Origin: an uncultured Actinomycetes bacterium
Lineage (GTDB): Bacteria; Actinomycetota; Actinomycetes; Nanopelagicales; Nanopelagicaceae
Reading direction: 5' to 3'
Assembly: GCA_903904665.1 (NCBI GenBank)
Contig: CAIVDO010000024.1
Coordinates: forward strand, 1-33,799
DNA length: 33,799 nt
Shown: piece after piece, positions 25,786-33,799 of the stretch
Numbering within the stretch: position 1 is the stretch's first letter
How the letters are laid out: each line of letters starts with the position of its first letter
Position numbers and translations under genes: made by a program
The notes under the pieces: generated by a model
What the model saw: the letters and a program-made list of their open reading frames with translations, nothing else
Database searches by the model: none
Told to the model about the DNA's origin: nothing

Positions 25786-27672
25786 GTGAAGACACGTAAT
25801 AACTTTATTGTTGTCGCCGCATTAATGGTTTCACTTGTTGTGCCCTCGTTTTCTAGCTTTGCCGCTGACTATCCGGAGGGCGTGCCAGCGCCAAATCGTG
25901 ATTGTGGCACTGCAGCTGGCGCCAAAGTCACTGATTCAATTACCGGCAAAGAACTCACGTGCACGGCCGGTAGCACTAAAAGTACGTGGCAGAACTCTGA
26001 TGGAACGATAGTTCCAGAGACAACTATTCAAGATCCCACCGTTATAGATCAGGCAAAAGAGCCTGCTCCCGTAGGTGAAAATGATGAGCAGTGGATTGCT
26101 CCAGATCCAAGCTCACCTAACACAATCGGTTATGTTGCCAATGAAAATCTCTTCTATAAGCATCAGCAATCCTCCTTTGCATCATTTACTCAAGACTCTG
26201 CAGGAACAATCACCGCAGTTGAGCTCTGCAAAGATGCAACCTGCGCATTTAACTCGCTGCAAAGATTTGATGCAGTGCTCCCAGAATGCGGCGTAGTCGC
26301 AACGAACTGTATTAGCGAGGTTTTTGCTAAGGATGAGGCCGGTAAAGCTGTTGCTGTAAAAGTTATTGGTGCATTTCCTGAACTGACTCCCGATGTCTTT
26401 AAGGGAGATTCATCGATTAATCTGCCAACCGGCTCTGTTCCACTACTTGTTGATATTCCTTCTAAGCCACATGATGGAGGCACCACATACATGGTGCGCG
26501 CCCTTGTTAATGGTTTTCGAGATAAGAGCAAGAACCAGAGTAAGTTCGTGATTGAAAACTTTGACACACAGATCTACGCCGTGAAATTAAAGACGGGTAA
26601 GTACGCTACAAATTCAATGTCATCGGATGTCACTCGCTATAACAAGGGTGATCGTCCATATGACAACCCTGGTAGCCGCGCAGCAGAGATCTGTGCAGCA
26701 TCATCGGCAACGCAGTGCGCCCTTAGCTACGCCCTTCCTGAAAATCTCTCCTTAGGCGTTGAGATTAAATTCTCAGCAGGAATCTCTGGCTGGTTACGTG
26801 GCCGGGTCAAAAAGCCTCAAGTAACTATTACTGGTGATGCAACAACTGGCCAAACTCTTCGCATGGAGGGCTTTGCTATCCATGTTCCATCTATCTATAA
26901 GTGGATTCCAAAGTCACCGCTTCCAGCAACTCTTGTCACTTTCTATAAAGATGGTTTGCCTACTTACGGCTCACACTTTGTTCTAAGTGGAACAGATGGA
27001 ACTAAGCCAGAAAATATGATTACACAATATGGTGGTACGGCATTTAAAGATCAGCATCAGTGGGATGAGTTTCTTGCCTGGCTACCCGTTGTGGGGGATA
27101 AGGCCGTTGTAAATCCAACGTTTTGGAACATTGGAACTATGTCGAACTGGGAAGATCAAAGCGATAAGAACAATCCCTGCTTTGCCTCTGCTACCAATCT
27201 TGTTGGTATCGTGACAACAAATGCAACACAGTTCCTTGAAGGACCACCAGATTTCATTGCCTCTAGTGGCACATTGGATTATCAAGTCGCCTCGCCTCAC
27301 TTCACACCTAAGGGTGATGTCTTTGCTGGTACCTATGACTTAGTAATGTCATCTGCAGTAGCCCGTTGCCTCTATAAATTCACAGCCGCTCCAGTAAAAG
27401 CAACTGTCTCTGTTGCAGGAGATAACGCCAGCCAAGTTGTTACAACTTTCTTAAGTGAGTCAGCTGGTTGGTTGCATCTTGGTGCATACGGTTTCTCATT
27501 TTCTAATCCAACGATCCGTGTGAAGTTGACTCAAGATGTGCCTGCTAAAACCACAACCACTGCCACAACTGCAGTAGCTAAGAAGATCACTATCACATGC
27601 GTCAAGGGTAAAAACTTCAAGAAAGTAACTGGGCTAAAACCTACCTGCCCAGCTGGATATAAGAGAAAATAG
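25786..27672 (+). CDS. secreted island protein P6 (large subfamily, extra N-terminal two-Cys module)
   Basis: 628 aa; GTG start; signal peptide; NRDCGTAAGAKVTDSITGKELTCTAGSTKSTW; CGVVATNCISEVFAKDEAGK; tail KKITITCVKGKNFKKVTGLKPTCPAGYKRK; no PT linker (AKTTTTATTAVA instead). Confidence 0.87.
   Translation: MKTRNNFIVVAALMVSLVVPSFSSFAADYPEGVPAPNRDCGTAAGAKVTDSITGKELTCTAGSTKSTWQNSDGTIVPETTIQDPTVIDQAKEPAPVGENDEQWIAPDPSSPNTIGYVANENLFYKHQQSSFASFTQDSAGTITAVELCKDATCAFNSLQRFDAVLPECGVVATNCISEVFAKDEAGKAVAVKVIGAFPELTPDVFKGDSSINLPTGSVPLLVDIPSKPHDGGTTYMVRALVNGFRDKSKNQSKFVIENFDTQIYAVKLKTGKYATNSMSSDVTRYNKGDRPYDNPGSRAAEICAASSATQCALSYALPENLSLGVEIKFSAGISGWLRGRVKKPQVTITGDATTGQTLRMEGFAIHVPSIYKWIPKSPLPATLVTFYKDGLPTYGSHFVLSGTDGTKPENMITQYGGTAFKDQHQWDEFLAWLPVVGDKAVVNPTFWNIGTMSNWEDQSDKNNPCFASATNLVGIVTTNATQFLEGPPDFIASSGTLDYQVASPHFTPKGDVFAGTYDLVMSSAVARCLYKFTAAPVKATVSVAGDNASQVVTTFLSESAGWLHLGAYGFSFSNPTIRVKLTQDVPAKTTTTATTAVAKKITITCVKGKNFKKVTGLKPTCPAGYKRK
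27577..27644 (+). repeat. 68-bp near-identical direct repeat, copy 1 (3' end of P6)
   Basis: 67/68 match by eye to 29342-29409. Confidence 0.85.
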
Positions 27673-27676
27673 CGTA

Positions 27677-29437
27677 ATGAAGAAATTTATATCAGTATTA
27701 GTTGCGATAGCCCTTTCGAGCTTTGTAATCTCAGCAAATGCTGCAGTACCAGATGAAGAGTGGCGCCAATCTCCACCTCCAACAGCCGATGCATCGTGGG
27801 GAATTTTGGCGCAAGGCATCCAGCAGAGTAATACAACTTTTGCGCACCCACAGTTGATGAGCTTTACAGCAGATAAATATGAGATTGGGACTGGCAAAGT
27901 TCTAACGGTCAAGGTCTGTCATAGTTTTGCACAATCTGAATGTCCTCATGAGGAGTATCAAAAGTATGGTTCACCCGTTGGAATGTGTAACTCTGAATCA
28001 TCAGATTGCATCGAAGAAGTGGGTGCAACAACCTCCACAGGTGAGAAATTAACAGTTAATTTTGTAAAGGATTTCCCGGGCAAAACCGGTTGGGAGTTTG
28101 TGGGCGATAAAGCTGCCAATTTACCGACTTCGGGAAGTACTTTCTTAGTAGATGTTCCTGGTGCGCCTCATGCCAGTGGCTCTTTGTACCTAATCTCATC
28201 GATTATTGGCGCCACCAGAATGCCGCAGGATGCAAAGTTCGGTCCGGCAACTTTGGAAACCTCTATCTGGCCAGTTCGTTTATTGACCGGTACGTATGAT
28301 GTCTATCCAGAGTCGACGGATCCAAATATGTACTCTGGATTAGGAATCAACTCAGGTGGGGGACCTACATTTTGTGAAGGTGTACAGAGCTCTAAGACGC
28401 AGTGCGCAATGCCCGAAGCCGCACCCCTCAACGTTGCATTTTCATTAAAGTTCAAATTAACAACGTCTATTACCGGTTGGCTCAGTGGACGTATTTCCAA
28501 TGTTGATGCCTCATTGACTCGCGATAGCGATGGAACCCAGCATCTTGCAGTTTCAGCGCTACCTGTTCGCGTTCCAACAATCTTTGGCTGGGTGCAAAAG
28601 AGTCAAACTCCAACAGATCTAGCTAGATTCTATTCCGATATGGATCCTTTTGTTTTGAATATGGGAAATGGTTACGGAAAGTGTTTGGATCCTGCTGGCG
28701 TCGTTGGCCCATGTAACCCTAAATATTGGGAGAGTGTCTTAAGAAATCCTGGAAACTCACAGGATGGTATGAAAGAGTTTGCGATGTGGCTGCCTCTTAT
28801 TAAAGACAGTGCAGCTGCGGCGCCAACAGCATGGTATTTCCACAATGAAAATGGAAATATTGGATCTCAGTGCGTTGATTCCCAATCACAGATCACCGGC
28901 CTTGTTACAACAAACGCCACGGTATTTATCCCTGGACCGCCATCATTTAATGCAAGTGAAGGAACTTTGGATTACAAAGTCTTAGCCCCGCACTTTTTAC
29001 CTGATGGCGTTGTTTTTCAAGGTACATATGATTTGTTGATAAGTTCAACGGTTGCGCGCTGTCTCTATAAGTTCACATCGGCGCCCATAAAGGCAACCGT
29101 CTCTGTTGTTTCAGACTCTGGGGTTACTCAGGTCGTTACAACCACGATCTCTGAGCGAGATGGCTTTATTCACTTAGCTGCCAATGGCTTCACCTTCTCT
29201 AATCCTACGATTAAGGTAAAGCTGACACAGGACGTAGTCGTTGAGCCAACTCCTACTCCAACTCCTACTCCAACGCCGCAACCGCTCGTAACAGCAACTC
29301 CAACGCCCACTGCCAGCGCAACTGCAACACTCAAGCCTGTGGCTAAGAAGATCACTATCACATGCGTCAAGGGTAAGAACTTCAAGAAAGTAACTGGGCT
29401 AAAACCTACATGTCCTGCCGGCTATAAGAAGAAGTAG
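27677..29437 (+). CDS. secreted island protein P7 (large subfamily)
   Basis: 586 aa; signal peptide MKKFISVLVAIALSSFVISANAA; CNSESSDCIEEVGATTSTGE; ITGLVTTNATVFIPGPPSFNASEGTLDYKVLAPHF; PT linker; tail KKITITCVKGKNFKKVTGLKPTCPAGYKKK. Confidence 0.87.
   Translation: MKKFISVLVAIALSSFVISANAAVPDEEWRQSPPPTADASWGILAQGIQQSNTTFAHPQLMSFTADKYEIGTGKVLTVKVCHSFAQSECPHEEYQKYGSPVGMCNSESSDCIEEVGATTSTGEKLTVNFVKDFPGKTGWEFVGDKAANLPTSGSTFLVDVPGAPHASGSLYLISSIIGATRMPQDAKFGPATLETSIWPVRLLTGTYDVYPESTDPNMYSGLGINSGGGPTFCEGVQSSKTQCAMPEAAPLNVAFSLKFKLTTSITGWLSGRISNVDASLTRDSDGTQHLAVSALPVRVPTIFGWVQKSQTPTDLARFYSDMDPFVLNMGNGYGKCLDPAGVVGPCNPKYWESVLRNPGNSQDGMKEFAMWLPLIKDSAAAAPTAWYFHNENGNIGSQCVDSQSQITGLVTTNATVFIPGPPSFNASEGTLDYKVLAPHFLPDGVVFQGTYDLLISSTVARCLYKFTSAPIKATVSVVSDSGVTQVVTTTISERDGFIHLAANGFTFSNPTIKVKLTQDVVVEPTPTPTPTPTPQPLVTATPTPTASATATLKPVAKKITITCVKGKNFKKVTGLKPTCPAGYKKK
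29243..29344 (+). repeat. Pro-Thr/Ala-Thr linker of P7
   Basis: EPTPTPTPTPTPQPLVTATPTPTASATATLKPVA. Confidence 0.75.
29342..29409 (+). repeat. 68-bp near-identical direct repeat, copy 2 (3' end of P7)
   Basis: gctaagaagatcactatcacatgcgtcaagggtaagaacttcaagaaagtaactgggctaaaacctac. Confidence 0.85.
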
Positions 29438-29450
29438 CCGTTAGAAAATA

Positions 29451-30134
29451 TTAGAGAAGATCTAATCCATTTCGTGCACTAAGAAATTGGCAGGTTGTAC
29501 ATGTAGGGCCAGACTCTGGAATTTGACCCTCTAATACATTAATAAAATCACCGATCACGCGCATAAAATTATCGTGATCGCGCTCAACGGCAACGTATTT
29601 TTCAAAGACACCAAATCCTGCATTACTGGGATTATCGCCAACGGTATGTGTTGGTTTCCAGACAAGTAGCCCCATTGAAGCAACTTCAACGGCTTTTCCT
29701 GCAGCGGGATTTTCAAGTGCAAAGGCGTAGGCCTCTAATTGTGGCGAGTAAAAAGCTCCGCTATCTCGCTCTGAATCAGATACTTTGCAATCGATTAAAC
29801 CTGCGCTGCCATCATCATTTGTTGAGAGTAGATCGTACTTACCCAAAATGCGCCAGCGCGTATCAGCGCCATTGATGTGCAAAGGCTTGCTCTTAACGAA
29901 CTCACCCCATTTAGTAACTGTGCCTGGGCGAAGTGATGGATCGATAGTGGGCATATCGGCCTTTTGAAAAAACTCTTCTTGTAGCGATGACAAAGTGCCA
30001 ACTAAAGGCATAGTCATCGGCGCACTTACTTTGTACCAGTACTTAACCCATAGACAGCGCTTGCATGTAGAAAGGCCAAAAGTTAAATCGGAAGGGGAGA
30101 TGTTTTCGCGGGCAGGCTTGAGAGGTTTTTTCAT
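29451..30134 (-). CDS. PD-(D/E)XK nuclease-superfamily protein with four clustered cysteines (Cas4/RecB-like nuclease, solitary)
   Basis: 227 aa; GKYDLLSTNDDGSAGLIDCKVSDSERDSGAFYSPQLEAYAFALE (D...DxK and downstream QxxxY); STCKRCLW near N-terminus and TCTTCQFL at C-terminus. Confidence 0.7.
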   Translation of the reverse strand: MKKPLKPARENISPSDLTFGLSTCKRCLWVKYWYKVSAPMTMPLVGTLSSLQEEFFQKADMPTIDPSLRPGTVTKWGEFVKSKPLHINGADTRWRILGKYDLLSTNDDGSAGLIDCKVSDSERDSGAFYSPQLEAYAFALENPAAGKAVEVASMGLLVWKPTHTVGDNPSNAGFGVFEKYVAVERDHDNFMRVIGDFINVLEGQIPESGPTCTTCQFLSARNGLDLL

Positions 30135-30149
30135 ATGGGCATTGTCTCC

Positions 30150-30794
30150 TTAGCCACTGACAATTGCGAAGAATAAAACTGAAAGGCCCAAGATGATCAT
30201 GATCGCTCCGCCCGTAGCTCGAAGTTTCTCTAGCCGGCTCGAATCTTTAGCTAACCACGCTCTGGCAGTTCCGGCCAATAAGCCCCATGAGCCATCAGAT
30301 ATGAAGGCGAGGGTAGAAAAGATTGCACCGAGGAGAATTAATTGAGCAGTGATATGGCCTTTATCGCGATCTATAAATTGAGGCAGGACTGCTGCATAGA
30401 AAACAATCGCCTTAGGGTTAAGTGCTCCTACCCAAAAACCATCGCGCATGGAGCGAATAGCAGTTGGAGCAAAATCTCCCTGCTTTGTCATATCAGCTGC
30501 ATGAACTCTGCGATGTCGTATTGCATCAAAACCTAAATACATTAAATACAATCCACCGCCCCATTGCACTGCGGTGTATGCAAGATCTGAACGCTGAAGA
30601 ATCGGACCTAAACCAAGGGCCACAAAGACTGATAAAACAAAAGAGCCTGTGACATTTCCTGCAACTGTAAAGACGGCTACTGTGCGACCCCAGGCGATGG
30701 CCCGAGCGATTACAAATAAAACGCTCGGGCCAGGCGCCAAGATAATAATCATCGCGGCAACGATGTATTCAGCTAACCGCGAAGGAATTATCAC
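30150..30794 (-). CDS. LysE-family translocator
   Basis: 214 aa; ILAPGPSVLFVIARAIAWGRTVAVFTVAGNVTG, GFWVGALNPKAIVFYAAVLPQFID; GTG start. Confidence 0.92.
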   Translation of the reverse strand: MIIPSRLAEYIVAAMIIILAPGPSVLFVIARAIAWGRTVAVFTVAGNVTGSFVLSVFVALGLGPILQRSDLAYTAVQWGGGLYLMYLGFDAIRHRRVHAADMTKQGDFAPTAIRSMRDGFWVGALNPKAIVFYAAVLPQFIDRDKGHITAQLILLGAIFSTLAFISDGSWGLLAGTARAWLAKDSSRLEKLRATGGAIMIILGLSVLFFAIVSG

Positions 30795-30804
30795 AGGTCA
30801 GATA

Positions 30805-32073
30805 TTAGTTATTACCTCTAGATGATGCAATTGAGCTAAGCAGGCGATATCCAACAATGGCCACCAATGTTGCATTGATGATTCCATTGAATGTGTAATC
30901 TCCACTTGTCCATGACATATCTGAGATACCAATGATCAAAGCAGATGCTGCGATGATCAAGTTAGTTGAGTTAGCGAAATCAACTTTTCCTTCGATCCAG
31001 ATGCGAGCGCCAAGGACGCCGATCATTCCAAAGAGTGCAACGCCAACGCCGCCAAGTGCTCCTACAGGTGTAGCGCTAAGAACTGCGCCAAACTTAGGTG
31101 ATAGTGATAGACCAACTGCGCCAAGACCTGCGACCCAATATGCAGCAGTAGAGTAAACGCGAGTAGCGGCCATAACACCGATATTTTCAGCATACGTAGT
31201 AGTTCCGGAACCTCCACCAATACCAGCCAAAGTTGTGGCAAGACCATCTGCCATAAGCGCTGTGCCCATTTGGTCATCTAGGTTCTTGCCAGTCATTGCA
31301 GCAACGGCTTTAACGTGTCCAACGTTTTCAGCGATTAGCACAAGGACTACAGGTAAAAATAAGACAATCGCCTTGCCATCAAAGGTAGGGGATGTGAATG
31401 AAGGCATTGCTAGCCACTTAGCGACGCTGATTCCTTCAGTCTTTACATCACCTTGAATGAGGGCAACTACATATCCCACAACAAGACCTGCGAAGATACT
31501 GATGCGATTGAGAAAGCCACGTGATGCCGCTGAGATAAGAGCAATTGATGCCAAAGTGATAATGCCGATCATTGGGCCAGCTGCGAAGTTATTTTTTGCA
31601 GCTCCAGCCAAGTTCAAACCAATGACCATAACGATTGTTCCTGTTACTACAGGTGGCAACATCCAGTTGATCCACCCAATACCGGCCTGGCGAACGATTA
31701 AGCCAACTGCGGCCAAAATCAAACCAGTAACTACGACTCCACCAAGTGCCGCCGACATTCCGCCTCCAGCTTTTGCAGCTGCGATGGGGGCTAAGAATGC
31801 AAAGGATGAGCCGAGGTAGCTAGGAACTTTGTTCTGAGTTAATGCCAGAAATAGCAGGGTGCCGATTCCTGAGAAGAAAAGTGTGGTTGTTGGGGGAAAT
31901 CCAGTGATGATTGGAACAAGGAAGGTGGCACCAAACATTGCAGCGATATGTTGCAGGCCAACACCGATGGTGCGCGGCCATGTAAGGCGTTCATCTGTTG
32001 AAACAACGGCTCCTGGGGTCAGGCTCTTACCGTTTCCATGCAGTTTCCATGAGAGTAGCGACATTGCTAACAT
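30805..32073 (-). CDS. uracil-xanthine permease family (NCS2) transporter
   Basis: 422 aa; GLQHIAAMFGATFLVPIITG, VLIAENVGHVKAVAAMTGKNLD, MADGLATTLAGIGGGSGTTTYAENIGVMAATRVYS. Confidence 0.93.
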   Translation of the reverse strand: MLAMSLLSWKLHGNGKSLTPGAVVSTDERLTWPRTIGVGLQHIAAMFGATFLVPIITGFPPTTTLFFSGIGTLLFLALTQNKVPSYLGSSFAFLAPIAAAKAGGGMSAALGGVVVTGLILAAVGLIVRQAGIGWINWMLPPVVTGTIVMVIGLNLAGAAKNNFAAGPMIGIITLASIALISAASRGFLNRISIFAGLVVGYVVALIQGDVKTEGISVAKWLAMPSFTSPTFDGKAIVLFLPVVLVLIAENVGHVKAVAAMTGKNLDDQMGTALMADGLATTLAGIGGGSGTTTYAENIGVMAATRVYSTAAYWVAGLGAVGLSLSPKFGAVLSATPVGALGGVGVALFGMIGVLGARIWIEGKVDFANSTNLIIAASALIIGISDMSWTSGDYTFNGIINATLVAIVGYRLLSSIASSRGNN

Positions 32074-32146
32074 CCTTTCAGATCTCCGATTACCTGAGGC
32101 GAGAGGCGCCAGGCGTTAAGAAAGGGTAGAACTGCGGCGATGGATA

Positions 32147-32193
32147 CTCAGGCGTACGCCACACCTTTTCACAGAGTGAAATTTGAGCCTGAG
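32147..32193. other. nested inverted repeats in the permease/PadR intergenic region
   Basis: CTCAGGC (32147-32153) / GCCTGAG (32187-32193) enclosing TTTCAC (32167-32172) AGA GTGAAA (32176-32181). Confidence 0.5.
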
Positions 32194-32241
32194 GCGTGTT
32201 CAACTTGCGCTCATCTGGCTAGGCCAATAGATTATCGTTTG

Positions 32242-32260
32242 ATATATCGAATAGATATAT
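32242..32260. promoter_or_regulatory. putative PadR operator: ATATATC-N5-GATATAT
   Basis: Perfect 7-bp inverted repeat with 5-nt spacer, 39 bp upstream of the PadR start. Confidence 0.5.
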
Positions 32261-32299
32261 ACGCCGATAGTTCAGCAGCTAGGTAAAGGGAGGTATGCG

Positions 32300-32830
32300 A
32301 TGCGCTCACGTAGTCAATCACTTGAGTTCGCCCTCCTTGGCCTTTTATCTCAGACCCCACTTCACGGCTATGAACTTCGAAAGCGCATGGGAGCGATCTT
32401 TGGACCATTCCGCGCCCTTTCATTTTCAGTCCTCTATCCGCAACTGCGCAGAATGGTGGAGGCGGGATTGATTGAAGAGACGCTCGTTGAATCTCCTGCA
32501 CGGCGCTCGCGAATCGTTTATGACATTACCGATAAAGGTCAGAGCCGTTTTGAGAATCTAACCGACACCGTTAGCCCTGAAACATGGGAAGACGAAGGCT
32601 TTGAAATCCGCTTTGCATTTTTTTCCCCAACATCTTCAAAGAACAGAGTAAGAATTCTTGAGGGACGCCATCGTCGCCTCAAGGAGAAGGCAGAGATTCT
32701 GCGTGGTGAGCTCGAGAAATCACCGATTGGAATCGATAAATATCTGGAGGAGTGGCGACGTCACTCTCTGGACTCAGCTGATCGAGAGATTGCTTGGCTG
32801 GAAAAAATGATCAAAACCGAGAGGAAATAG
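32300..32830 (+). CDS. PadR-family transcriptional regulator
   Basis: 176 aa; [60 protein letters not shown] upstream of ATG. Confidence 0.93.
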   Translation: MRSRSQSLEFALLGLLSQTPLHGYELRKRMGAIFGPFRALSFSVLYPQLRRMVEAGLIEETLVESPARRSRIVYDITDKGQSRFENLTDTVSPETWEDEGFEIRFAFFSPTSSKNRVRILEGRHRRLKEKAEILRGELEKSPIGIDKYLEEWRRHSLDSADREIAWLEKMIKTERK

Positions 32831-32831
32831 A

Positions 32832-33799
32832 GTGAACATAACAACCGGTAAAGGCGACATCCGTGTTGCAATAATTGGCGTAGGAAACTGTGCCAACTCT
32901 TTAGTTCAAGGCGTTACCTATTACAAGGATGCAGCCATTGATCAAGAGATTCCAGGTCTGATGCATGCAACAGTTGGGGAGTATCACATCTCCAACGTTA
33001 AGTTCGTTGCAGCCTTTGACGTTGATGCCAAAAAAGTCGGTCTTGATCTAGCTGATGCCATCTGGGCAAGTGAGAACAACACTATTAAATTTACTGATGT
33101 AGCAAAGACTGGTGTTCCAGTTCTACGCGGTGTCACCAATGATGGTCTCGGTAAGTACTACCGCGAAACAATCAAAGAGTCCGATGCCCCTGCAGTTGAC
33201 GTTGTAGCGGTGTTAAAGCAAGAGCAAGTAGATGTTTTGATCTGTTACTTGCCTGTTGGATCAGAAGTTGCCGCAAAGTATTACGCCCAGTGCGCAATCG
33301 ATGCAGGTTGTGCTTTTGTTAACGCTCTTCCAGTATTTATCGCATCTGATCCAGTGTGGGAGAAGAAGTTTGCAGATGCTGGACTTCCAATCGTTGGTGA
33401 TGACATTAAGAGCCAGGTCGGTGCAACAATTACTCACCGCATCATGGCTAAGTTATTCCAAGATCGCGGTGTTCACTTAGATCGCACATACCAATTAAAC
33501 GTTGGTGGAAATATGGATTTCAAGAACATGCTCGAGCGTGATCGTCTTGAATCAAAGAAGATTTCAAAAACTAACTCAGTTACCTCTCAGTTAGAGCACG
33601 ACTTGGGTGAGAAGAACGTTCACATCGGACCTTCTGATTACATTCCATGGCTAGATGATCGCAAGTGGGCCTACGTTCGCCTCGAAGGCCGCGCTTTTGG
33701 CGATGTTCCTCTTAACTTGGAATACAAGTTGGAAGTGTGGGACTCACCGAACTCAGCTGGTGTAATCATCGATGCGCTTCGTTGCGCAAAGATCGGCCT
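32832..33799 (+). CDS. ino1: inositol-3-phosphate synthase, 3'-truncated by the window end
   Basis: GTG start; [73 protein letters not shown]; absent from ORF track because no stop is in the window. Confidence 0.93.
   Translation, partial: MNITTGKGDIRVAIIGVGNCANSLVQGVTYYKDAAIDQEIPGLMHATVGEYHISNVKFVAAFDVDAKKVGLDLADAIWASENNTIKFTDVAKTGVPVLRGVTNDGLGKYYRETIKESDAPAVDVVAVLKQEQVDVLICYLPVGSEVAAKYYAQCAIDAGCAFVNALPVFIASDPVWEKKFADAGLPIVGDDIKSQVGATITHRIMAKLFQDRGVHLDRTYQLNVGGNMDFKNMLERDRLESKKISKTNSVTSQLEHDLGEKNVHIGPSDYIPWLDDRKWAYVRLEGRAFGDVPLNLEYKLEVWDSPNSAGVIIDALRCAKIG

Noticed and set aside
25394-25795. Minus-strand GVGVGVGV-rich ORF
   Set aside because: Antisense translation of the Pro-Thr repeat linker of P5; likewise 17986..18195 and 29170..29385.
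16093-29437. Island as an integrative or transposable element
   Set aside because: No transposase, integrase, tRNA junction or terminal inverted repeats seen; paralogs look like local tandem duplications.
16093-29437. Sortase (LPXTG) or PEP-CTERM anchored proteins
   Set aside because: No LPXTG-like motif followed by a hydrophobic helix and basic tail in any of the seven proteins; no sortase or exosortase in the window.
32074-32240. Glycine riboswitch (CTCAGGC resemblance)
   Set aside because: The CTCAGGC string is there, but the conserved GGGAGAG and CTCAGGCaaaAGGAC context is missing, and the gene is a nucleobase permease.

Overview
The window is a compact, moderate-GC actinobacterial segment; its gene content and style resemble streamlined freshwater Actinobacteria such as the acI/Nanopelagicales lineage (inference). 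The flanks hold ordinary chromosomal genes: FadB/FadA beta-oxidation, an FTR1 permease, RNase D plus DUF3000, EamA and RibD-like proteins, NlpC/P60, a GT4 glycosyltransferase, a NarL-type two-component pair, acyl-CoA synthetase, ROK kinase, Gfo/Idh/MocA, PlsC, LysE, a nucleobase permease, and PadR followed by inositol-3-phosphate synthase. The centre (about 16.1-29.4 kb) is a 13-kb island with seven paralogous secreted proteins. All seven share an N-terminal C-I/V-[ES]-x-V-like motif, a conserved C-terminal beta-rich module, usually a Pro/Thr-rich linker, and a short basic two-Cys tail (ITCVKGKxxKKVxxxKPxCPxGYKKK). The island also encodes an ECF-type sigma factor translationally coupled to a single-TM, anti-sigma-like protein, which is itself coupled (ATGA) to one of the paralogs. 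This sigma/surface-protein island is the best candidate for an undescribed system. Other observations include a recurrent leaderless-promoter pattern (TANNNT-N6/7-start), a glycosyltransferase with no canonical start codon upstream of its conserved N-terminus, a near-identical 68-bp repeat between two paralog 3' ends, a palindromic putative PadR operator, and a solitary four-cysteine PD-(D/E)XK nuclease.
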